Positions 55,387 through 64,000 of a stretch of DNA of 64,000 nt are shown here, piece after piece. The notes below the pieces were generated by a model. That model made no database searches, was not told where the DNA came from, and saw only the letters and a list, made by a program, of their open reading frames with translations. Made by a program: the position numbers and the translations under genes. The DNA comes from Setomelanomma holmii (taxonomy: Eukaryota > Ascomycota > Dothideomycetes > Pleosporales > Phaeosphaeriaceae). Where the stretch lies: the NCBI GenBank assembly GCA_010015745.1, contig ML978190.1, positions 228,538 to 292,537 on the forward strand. The letters run 5' to 3'. Each line of letters begins with the position of its first letter. The first letter of the stretch is position 1.

Positions 55387-57009
55387 TTGCAACGGAGACG
55401 TAAACGTGTGGTTTTTGCCCAAATAGAAGCAGCAGGTCTGTCAGATGTCATCTGCATGATATGGAGCCATCTAATGGACCGACAACGTTACTGTACATTT
55501 CTCTTTATAGCACGATTGCATTTCAGGTTGTACCACGATAGAAGTAAACACCAGCTTATTCTACGAACTGATCTTTGTGACAGTTGTAGCCTCTCTGCGC
55601 CCGCCTATGATAACAAAAGCCGTTTGTAACCACATGCTGAACGACGGAATCAAACTAGGTGTTTTGACGAGTAGACCCAACCTAGCTGTGGGTCTTCTTA
55701 GTGCACTTGAAGCGACCGCACGCAGGTGCGGAAGCCCTCATAAACATCAGATTGTCTATTCCAGAAGGCTTGCCCTCCCTCTGTGTCACCTGACAATGCA
55801 ACAAATATTAGTATTCACACAATGGCAGTCTCATATCTCCAGTGAGTGCGAAGACGATGCTCATAACTACACCGCAGTCGGGGGGTTCTCTATGCTTCGT
55901 GCGAATTTAATTTTCGACAAACACAAATCGCGCTCCCATAATGTACATTCCGAAGATTGCTTGAACACCAGGACAAACCGTCGTTTCGAGCTCATTTCTA
56001 ACCGTGATCACTGTCACCCGCGCATAGATCTCCGTGTAAGACTGCGACACTCACTTCCTCGTTCAAGCTGTCCGAGCGCGCCAAGCCCACGTGCACCACG
56101 TCCGCTCCCAACTGGCTCGCCATATCCATGCATTGCTTCCACCTGGAAAGCCTGGAACTCGGCACTTAAGCCCTTGTTCTGATAGCTTTGCGCTGATTCA
56201 AGTAAACTGGGCATGTTCTGCCAGTAAGTTGCCGCTGCGCGCCGTTATGTCTCGGACGAAACACTTCTGCACTTCGAGTGTAAGTGTTTTGAACAATAAA
56301 GACCTGATTGGCTCCGATCAGTCCCGATCTTGGCGGTCTTGGCACTAAAGTTACATTGACGGGATGGGAGTAATGTCCGCGGAAACTGAACATGAGATTG
56401 GAGCAAAATTGTGGAACGCCAACCATGTCGCGTTCCGAGTTTCGGTGTGCCGTGACACAAGTCTCGTTCGAAAACAGTGGCTCAATGACGAGAGCGTCGT
56501 GAATATCCAGGTTATCGGGGTAAATCGGACCGTTCCTGGGCGCGGGGAGCTGCATCTTTGCACAGCAAGACTCGGTACAGTGGTCGCAAGCCGACGCAAA
56601 ATCTGTCATGAGTTTGCTCGCACCTGAGCTCGATGAGTCAAACGACACGTCTGGAAGCAAACAGCATGACCAAGGCGGGGAAGTAGGTGCGTTCTGTAGG
56701 TCTTGAGGCAGGCGCGAGACACCTCAGAGAGAATCGTATGTCTCATCAAAGCGAAATCTTTATGCGACACAGAAGCCTAGTTGAGCAATCGCCTCACGTA
56801 AAGGGTGCCAGCGGAGTGATATTAGTGAGAGTACATTATCTAGAGACACTACTGCAAACTACCCGACTATCGCCACCACTCAAATACAATACATGTGATC
56901 TATCATGCCGTGAAGGAGCGAAAGGCGCGCATCAAGGAAAGAGGGTATCGAAAGCCGAACATTTTGAGTAAGAACCAAAACCAAAACCATGCGAATCTCA
57001 TCCGTCCGC
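55387..57009. other. Intergenic; relic fragments
   Basis: No intact gene. The minus strand of 56166-56660 holds the second copy of the NLDIHDALVIEPLF relic. Other frames (55577-56182) lack support. Confidence 0.4.
56475..56535 (-). repeat. Relic repeat B flanking the HET pseudogene
   Basis: Second copy of the block at 52631-52692, same orientation, about 3.8 kb away on the other side of the HET pseudogene. Confidence 0.7.
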
Positions 57010-58895
57010 TTAACGGAAGTGAGGAGCGTTGAGGATGATGCCCATGGAGAGACCACCGATTGTACCGGCGATGGGAATGGTCATGATCCAGGAGAAAACG
57101 AGGAGACCAACTCGCTGCCAGTTGACGGCCTTGATAGTGCCGTTGCAGAGACCGACACCGACAGTGGCACCGGTGATGCACATCGAGGTAGAGACGGGAA
57201 GGGAGTATTGCGAGAAGATCAGGACGGTGAGCGCGGCTCCCATCTCCATAGAGCAACCTGATTCGAGTTAGAATGTGCAAAATACATGGATTTGGGGAGT
57301 GAACATACCTCTGCTAGGCGAGTGATAAGTGATCTTGTTACCCATGACCTTCATGATGTTGTAGCCGTAGGTGATGAGACCGAGCGACAGAGTGGCGGAC
57401 AGGACAGCAAGCTGCCAGATCGGGACGGGAGCCTTGGACTTGGCAGCATTACCGGTGCTCCAGGCAGAGTAGATGACAGCCCAGGGACCGACAGCGTTAC
57501 CGATATCGTTGGCACCGTGAGCGAACGAGGCAGTGCAGGCAGTAAGGACTTGGACGAAAGAGTAAGTGTGCTCGACTTCGTTGGAATACTTCTTCGCGTG
57601 GCTGTAGACGCGCTCCATACGGGCACCTTCGGGAGTTCCGTGGATACCAGTCTGAGCTGCGTGAATATCGTAGTTGACACCGTAGAGAGCACCGACGACA
57701 ATCATAGCGGGAATGCGCTTGAGAGTGATGAGCATGTTCTTCTTCTCGTAGATCTCACCGGACTGGATCTTGTTCTCGTGGAGGTAGCGCATAGCCCAGC
57801 CGAGAAGACCCTTCTTAGCACGAAGCTTTCCGTGGAAGCGATCCTGGCCTTGAGCGACAAGCTTCTTGTAGCTAAGCTGGCGGTGCTCGGCAACGACGGC
57901 ACCTTTCTCGGCATCAGTGTTGGAGATGACACCGTCGTGAGAGTCGCCGCTGATGGAAGCAGGCTTAAGGTCCTCGTCGTGCTGGACAACGGCGTAGTCG
58001 CGAACGCGGGCAGCCTCAACACCCTCGGGAGCAGGGCGCTTGAACAGAAGAGGGCCTTGGAACATGTGATACCAGCGAACAGAGTGGTCGCGCTTGACAA
58101 CAATAGCGTGAAGGTAGGGAACGAAAAAGAGGAACGAAAGGGCAGCGAGACCGACACCGCAGGACACGGTGACGGTAGCGACATACCACGCGGGCTTCTT
58201 GTTCAGACCGAGTTTGGGCGATCCCTTGTAGACGATGGAGAGCGTACAAATAGTGCCAGCAATCAGGAAGAAGAAGGGTGCGGTCCAGATAGCCCATGGA
58301 ATGGGATTCCTGCGGAGGTGGACAATAGTCTTGATCAACATGAAGATGATGGCACCGAAGCATGCTGAGGCGGCGGGAGCCATTCCGAGACCAGCAAAGA
58401 TGGCGCCAAGACCCTTACCCTTGTTCCATCCCCACTGCACATTCTTCGCACCGGCGACAGCGACACCAACACCAGCAACAGATGAAATGAGCGAGTAGGA
58501 AGATGAAACGTGAGCAGAGTGCTTAGTGCACCACATGACCCAGATGGAGGCGCCAGCGAGCGCGCAAGTGAAGGCAAGCATCTGAACTCCGGCATCGCCC
58601 TTGAAGGCGGAGGTGGGAATGATTCCGTTCTTGATGGTATCGGCAGTACGGGCACCAACAGTGATGGCTCCGACCATTTCGAAGATGGTACCGAGAATCA
58701 TAGCCTGGCGGTAGGAGACAGAGCGAGAAGAAACAGAGGTGGCCCATGCGTTGGCGACATCGTCTGGGTGCTGTTAGCATTGGGGTTGTACTTGGTGGTT
58801 CAGGAGTACTCACTAGCACCGTTGTTGTAGGCATCGAGCATGGCAAAGAAGGTGCCGATAGCAAAAACATAGTTGTACTGCGTGAGCTTGGCCAT
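57010..58895 (-). CDS. PHO89: PHO89-type Na+/phosphate symporter
   Basis: Three exons: 58814-58895, 57309-58763, 57010-57257; introns of 50 and 51 nt, phases agree and give 594 residues. Start MAKLTQYNYVFAIGTFFAM. Both PiT/PHO4 signature repeats are present: an N-terminal NNGANDVANAW (spanning intron 1) and a C-terminal ASFAHGANDIGNAVGPWA, each within hydrophobic helices. About ten to twelve TM segments surround a large central hydrophilic loop (about residues 280-400; EAARVRDYAVVQHDEDL). In yeast this family imports phosphate with Na+ at the plasma membrane under phosphate starvation and alkaline pH. A TATA-like ATATATAG lies about 105 bp upstream on the minus strand. No PHO-type control site was searched systematically. 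Confidence 0.93.
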
Positions 58896-60750
58896 TGTGC
58901 GTGTTGTTCACTGCTGGCTGCAGGTAGTTGGGTGGTAAAGAGTCGTGGTCCGCTCAGAGCTGGGATGCAGAGAAGAGTAGGGGCGGATGTGAGACGTATC
59001 TATATATGTGCGATTTACTGCGGCTAGGTTGTCTCGTGTCGGTCGTTGGGAATGCTACCTCTGCTGCACCAGAGAAGGGATCCAGGCTGGGTGGTCACGG
59101 GCCAAGCGCACCCTCAATGACGAATCCGCCGTGTCCATGGTTTGCCTTCGCTCAGCCACGGATGCGGAAGTACACTAGCGCATTCACACGTTGCAATATG
59201 AGGGACAGTGATTGGGCGAGGTGCGCCAAGAATCTGGCGGGCATTCCGCATCGACTGAGGTTAGGCGAAAACCAAGGAGCTGGAGGAAGCGTAGCTTTGT
59301 CCCGGTCAAGCAAATTTGGCAGACTTGGTGGAGCGGACACTCGATCTCACGAAAAAGCGTAGCCAGTCCGGCGCTAAAGGGCTCGGCACAGACAGGCCAA
59401 GAGAGATGAGGACTTGGCAGCGAGCAGTTTGGTGTTTCGATGTTGTGCACTATAGGGCCAATCAGAGGCCGCGTCTTGCCCACGGGGTATGTTTAAATGG
59501 ACGTCGTCGCCTCTCCACAGCAGCCCACTACCGCGACATCATGCATTCGCCCCAAGTTTATCCGAGGCGTTTTCACTCCACGTCCTCGCAGATTTCCAGC
59601 CTTCCAGAAGTGTCACGTTCCCGCTGACCAACATCGCAGTCTCGCCGCACTTCAGATGGATAGAATTCGATGCCAGCGCCTGCACGAAGTCGTTGGCCAA
59701 GTCGTCGTTCGACTTGCTACAAATGCAGACAAAGTGCAGTGGTTTGTCAAAGCAACATTGACAAGGCCAACACCCTCGCGACGAGACCCGCCTCGAAGAA
59801 TAGTGGCTTCAGGCGCGCTTCGCCATATCCGCTGCAGTGCCGCACGCGTGCAAATGTCAACGGTCCACGCACCCGTGCTCAACCAACTGCAGCACGCGCA
59901 CCGGCCGTATAGTTCCTGGAGTGGGTCGAATAGGCTTTTCCAGGTACGACTGTGTAGCAGTTCTTGCTGAGTACTGCTTTGGCTCTCCAGGGTCTTCGCT
60001 GGAGCCCTGCCATGCGAGCAAGCGTATACTGCGATGCCTGCATTCCATTGCATATAGTCGCGTGGTCTCAAGTCTGGCGAACGAAAGCTGTGTCGGCCTC
60101 ATGAATTGCGCGAAACACTTCTGTCGAGGATGTCGCCGTGGTGCAGTCTCATTCCTAGCACTTGATTGGCTTTCAATCCCTGGACGATTTGGAACTCCGT
60201 TCCTTCGCTTGCCAGTCGCATCTGGAAGCTCTCCCATCGTCAGCCCCACTAGTATGGATGATCCTGACAGCCATACCATCGCCACTTGTGGGACACCTGG
60301 CTTGGCGTTATGCAGACCGAGCGGGCAGGAGGATATCGGAATGCTTGACAGCATATTGATGAAACACGATGGTAGACGGCATATCTTCGATCGACTCTCT
60401 ATGATCTGGTGGCTTGCAGCTGTGGGTAGCCAGCGTCGGCAGGATCGTCCTCTCCAGACTCGAGAATCGACTCCACGTTCACGCACAAACACTGAAAGTT
60501 CAGTAATCGACAAAGTTTTGGTGAGAGCGCTTGGACTCCACGAAGACTATTGAGACTCGCAAGCCATCAGCGCCATCATTCAACACTCGCAACACACGTG
60601 CTAAGATCTGATTGGTGTCGTGCCACCTGTGCCAAATTGACCCCACTCCATGATGAAGAAGAAGCGAAATGCATGTCACTCTAGCGAGGGTGCAGGGCAA
60701 TGTGCGTATTCTGGAAAAAACCCGTGAGCGCTCACCGAGCTGAACGACGT
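58896..60750. other. Intergenic; overlapping frames without support
   Basis: Long frames occur on both strands at 59489-60553 (238 residues plus, 218 residues minus), but neither shows domains, introns or biased composition, and each shadows the other. I make no gene call. Confidence 0.4.
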
Positions 60751-62380
60751 ACTAGCAGACTTGTCAACAATCAGTCCAAACAGGCTGTGAAGGCTCATTT
60801 TTGCAGTCCAAACAGTCCGTAGACCTTGGACTGTTTAGTTTGACTGCTAAATTTGGTAAGATTCTGATCGCAAAGGGGTTGATGTTAGTCGCAATCAGAT
60901 AATTAATATTCCGTCAGTTGCAAAAACTGCTAAACAACACAAAAGTTGATTACATGCTATGTATTTTAAAGTTACTCCTGCGTTAGCTACTATCTACAGG
61001 CGTTCGCTTTATTGTGTTATTGTATTAGATGTCCTCTTAGGCAAACTCAGCTATCTGTCGTCTTATTGAGTACAACAAGGGCACGTTTCCGCCAGCTTCA
61101 TCACCGTCCCAAGCGTCTGAACCTAGCGAAGCTGCAGACAGTATCGCGACTATTGCCGCAAACGAAGACTTAAGCGAGGACAATAACATATACAACGGGC
61201 TTGACTGGGAGCGTGTACTTGAGCTTGAGCGTCGCCAGTCTAAGCGACAGCGGGGCCTCCCAAGCTGGATCTATCGCCACAGCTGGCCAGTTTGGCACCG
61301 TAATAAGCTGCGCAATTACTAGCTCTGCTTCTATTGTTATAAGCACCGCTATTCTGGAGGCGTGTTTGACGTTTCCACCTCAATGTTGTCTGCTGGCACG
61401 CACATGAAGCAGCTTACACAAGGCTACGGCTTTGATGCGGAGGGACTAATTGCGCGCAAAGCTAGCGCAGAGGGGATGATTGTACGCGCTGTTAGGCGCT
61501 TAATTGTCGGAAAGATAAGAGACGAAGGCGTTGTAGTGTCGCAGGAGGTTGCCAACAAGCTAACTAGCAGCTTTACACGTCGCAAGTTCTAAGATGCGTT
61601 GATAGATTGGATACAAGCTGATAACTAGAGCTTGCGCGTTATTGAAACGCCTGAGTTTCGCCGTTTTATTGAGGCCGCTAACCCGTTAGCAGAAGCTGCT
61701 CTATAGCGCTCCCATAGCACCCTCAGGAGCTATATTATCGCTGAATACCTTGCCTATGTCCCTGCTGTTGCCGTCTATTTGAGCGCCGCTCGCTCCCTTA
61801 TACACGTATCGTTTGGTAACTAGACATCAACAGGCGGCAAGTTAGCGTTGACAGGCGTTTGCGTACACCATCTTAACGCTGACGGCAAGCTCAAGGACTA
61901 GCTACTTGGGCTGCCTGAGCTCCATGGCCAGCACAGTGGCCACAATATCGCGACAGTCGTCGCCTCAACGTTGAATCAGTTTGGCATAGACAAGGACTGC
62001 GTTGGCTACTTTGTGCTTGACAACGCGTACAACAACGACACAGCAGTAGGAACTTTAGCTGACAAGTTTAACTTCTACGCTCCTTATCAGAGGTTACACT
62101 GCTGCTGCAATATACTGAACTTAGGCGCCTAAACAATAATATAGGGCAAAGACCGCGAAGCGTTTGAGAAGGAGGGCAAAGATCTAGACGACGAGGAGAA
62201 GTTCATGTGTGAGTGGCGCCAATGCGGGACCTATTAGAGTTCTGTTTGACGTGATTGTGTCTATTTGTATACCGCAGACTTGACAGCTGCTAGAGCGACT
62301 TCAGCGCGAGGAGGCAATTGCAGTCGGCCGCGATGTGCATTTTGTCAGCCTGACACCTCAGTTCACAAGGTACATGTGAA
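60751..62380 (+). mobile_element. hAT-family DNA transposon, decayed and truncated copy 2
   Basis: Homologous to copy 1 at the protein level: GLPSWIYRHSWPVWH near 61255 (copy 1 SWIYKHGWPVYH), TSTGGKLALTGVCVHHLN near 61826, LDNAYNNDTAV near 62020 and LHCCCNILNLGA near 62095. Stops are mostly TAG, several matching Trp codons of copy 1. The left end carries CAGTCCAAACAG motifs (60771-60835). The copy stops at about 62380, before the hATC region, where an unrelated promoter-like segment begins; so it is truncated as well as mutated. Confidence 0.8.
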
Positions 62381-62407
62381 CTGCGTCTCTCACGTGACTC
62401 TTTGTCA

Positions 62408-62512
62408 CTTGCTTACTCATCGTGGTTGTGTATATAATCGCTCTTTGTAGCTCTCTCAATACAACAACCTTCTACTTCCTTCATGTCTGCTCTGTCCTCT
62501 CACATCTGACAT
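62408..62512 (+). repeat. Inverted copy of the RRM gene promoter
   Basis: Matches the reverse complement of 63896-64000: GCTTACTCAT, GGTTGTGTATATAATCGCT, then AGCTCTCTCAATACAACAAC. Includes the TATA box (TATATAA, 62431-62437). It points away from any intact gene and lies 3' of the RRM gene. Confidence 0.85.
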
Positions 62513-62616
62513 TAGGCTTTCATCTGACCCAGCGTCTGCTCGCACAAGAATCATCAATTACTCTCATCCTTACAGGTCAAACGTGTATCAGGCCGAGTAC
62601 AGTGAGCCAAGACACC

Positions 62617-63886
62617 CTAGTCCTTCTTCTCGAGCTCGCTTGATTCTGGCTCCTCAGCAGCGGGCAGTCCCCAGATGGCGCTGGCATCTGTGCCCACGGT
62701 CTTCTGCTCCTCCTCGATCTTCTTATACTCATCTGACATGAAGTTGCTCCGGTGCTCAGGAGTCAGGCAGTTCTTCGAGCGATCATCCGCGTCTTGGCCG
62801 CCGAGGCTCCAGTCGTCGTTGCTAGGAGGAACTATACTTTATTAGCATGGGCGATCTCTAGAATTTGGTAATTGATCACACTTACTTGAAATGACAATAC
62901 CATGAGAAAGGCTTTGAGGCTCGCCCAAACGAGAGAAGGGACTCATGTTGATGACGCGCTTACCCGAGCTGTCAGGAGCAGCATTTAGACCAATGAGATC
63001 TTAGCCGTCTGCCCGTACCTTGGTGTTTCTAGCAGGGTCCGGTAACATCCAAGGCGCCTTCGCATAGTGGTTTGGCGGAGGCTTGGGCTTCATGTGTTCT
63101 GGTCTGCCATCACGAACGGCCCCCAATGGGTTTTGCTTAGTGACGGCGGTATCGTCCGCGGTCGAGCCTTCGTTGTGGCCGAAAAGCGAAAGGGTGTCCA
63201 CGACAGGCTGTACTGGGACACCGGTATCGTCGCTGGATGTGGCTGCTGTGAACTCCAACAAGTCTGCGATCTCGTCTGGTAGTGCCGGCATGATAGAGTC
63301 TGGTGCATTCTTTGGCGGGTTCTTGACTATATATTCCGGTCGATACACCTTGAAGTAACACAGGAAAGCATATACCATTTGCCAGCGACGCGAAGAACCA
63401 TTACCGTAAGCGACCAAATCCATGTTCTAGTTCACCTTCGGTGGCGCCAAGTTGCGGGAAGTCATCCTCGTTGAACCCAGGCATGCTGGCAGCAGAGGCT
63501 GTTGCTGAGGCCTTCTTGGTAGTGTCCTGGCTGAATCCGGTCTCCTCTTCGTTGACTGAGGTCTTGTCAGTGAATAATCTCGAACAAAGGACATACTTCG
63601 TTCACTTACGCTCATAGTTTCCGGTCAGGGCATGCTGGAGCTTGATTTTCCGACCTAAGACGTTGCGCCCAGAGACGCTCGTCGCGCGGATCTTGTCGGC
63701 CGCTCTTGCGAAAAGGACGTACACAACCGATTTAGTGCCCACACGAGGGTTGATGGTGCGAAACTGATCGAGAATCTTGTAGCCGTTAAAGAGATCATCA
63801 ATCACGTCCTTGTCGGCATCGTAGTGAACGTTGGTTATTCGGATGACGCGGTTGCTCGCCGGCACCAAGAGATCGACTTGGGGCAT
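62617..63886 (-). pseudogene. RRM-domain RNA-binding protein gene with one nonsense codon
   Basis: Four exons by splice phase: 63610-63886, 63436-63546, 62886-63326, 62617-62831, giving 347 codons with a single internal TAA at 63001-63003. Start MPQVDLLVPASNRVIRITNV opens an RRM-like fold (NGYKILDQFRT; KSVVYVLFARAADKIRA; GRKIKLQHAL) in exon 1. Exon 2 has a short acidic motif (MPGFNEDDFPQLGA). Exon 3 is Pro/Asp-rich and, after the stop, continues in frame (DLIGLNAAPDSSGKRVINM). Exon 4 ends ESSELEKKD. A CAA-to-TAA change (C-to-T at CpA) explains the stop. A protein truncated after exon 3 is possible. Good introns and a TATA box at 63973-63979 suggest recent inactivation or a sequencing difference. 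Confidence 0.65.
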
Positions 63887-63895
63887 ATTGTGGTG

Positions 63896-64000
63896 TAGTG
63901 TTGGATGTGGGAGCACAGGGCAGGTATGAATGAGGCAGAAGGTTGTTGTATTGAGAGAGCTACTGCAAGCGATTATATACACAACCAGATGAGTAAGCAG
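63896..64000 (-). promoter_or_regulatory. Promoter region of the RRM gene (TATA box, CT-rich leader)
   Basis: Minus-strand TATATAA at 63973-63979, about 90 bp upstream of the ATG at 63886, followed by a CT/CA-rich leader. The whole segment recurs inverted at 62408-62512. The repeat may continue beyond the window end. Confidence 0.65.

Noticed and set aside
57286..58368. 360-residue plus-strand frame
   Set aside because: Antisense shadow of the PHO89-type transporter, whose splicing and motifs are decisive.
59837..60553. 238-residue plus-strand frame and 218-residue minus-strand frame
   Set aside because: They overlap on opposite strands and neither has a domain, intron or composition that favours a real gene.
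1..64000. tRNA or rRNA genes
   Set aside because: I looked for T-loop-like motifs and rRNA blocks by eye and found none convincing; a covariance-model scan (tRNAscan-SE, Infernal) would be decisive.

Overview
The window reads as filamentous ascomycete DNA (Pezizomycotina; Dothideomycetes is my guess). Evidence: short GT-AG introns of about 44-110 nt, HET and NACHT (STAND) genes with Helo-like N-termini, a DUG2-type glutathione-degradation gene, a PHO89-type phosphate transporter, and repeat-derived DNA full of TAG stops, as expected from RIP (C-to-T at CpA). Exon borders were placed by hand from splice signals and reading phase.

Layout. 0-10 kb is mostly decayed: a palindromic MITE-like element, a stop-riddled hAT transposon, an unrecognised relic, and a broken three-domain gene (P-loop kinase / HAD phosphatase / uracil phosphoribosyltransferase). 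10-19 kb holds a conserved orphan protein, the cysteine-rich tail of a class V chitinase without its catalytic domain, an intact proline-rich gene and transposon fragments. 20-37.6 kb is the gene-rich core: C2H2/3CxxC zinc-finger protein, four-exon ubiquitin-conjugating (E2) protein with a displaced cysteine, a single-TM protein, two large coiled-coil proteins, an OTT_1508-like deaminase, and DUG2.

37.6-51.9 kb is the most remarkable part. A NACHT-ankyrin gene lies inside inverted repeats of about 460 bp flanked by TA (37640-42524). A NACHT-WD40 gene lies together with a broken pogo-type transposase inside a second inverted-repeat pair (about 45081-51488). Both receptors have near-identical C-terminal repeats, and the ankyrin array contains a 730-bp assembly gap. 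I read these as two terminal-inverted-repeat elements carrying fungal NLR genes as cargo. A third related terminus lies at 51848, and a 174-bp solo LTR interrupts the transposase.

51.9-64 kb contains a HET-domain pseudogene flanked by two copies of a small relic, the intact PHO89-type transporter, a second hAT relic sharing a stop codon position with the first, and an RRM gene with one nonsense codon whose promoter is repeated in inverted orientation beyond its 3' end.

Taken together: housekeeping genes (E2, DUG2, PHO89, structural proteins) are interleaved with an island of self/non-self or immunity-type genes (two NLRs, HET, deaminase) and decayed mobile DNA.
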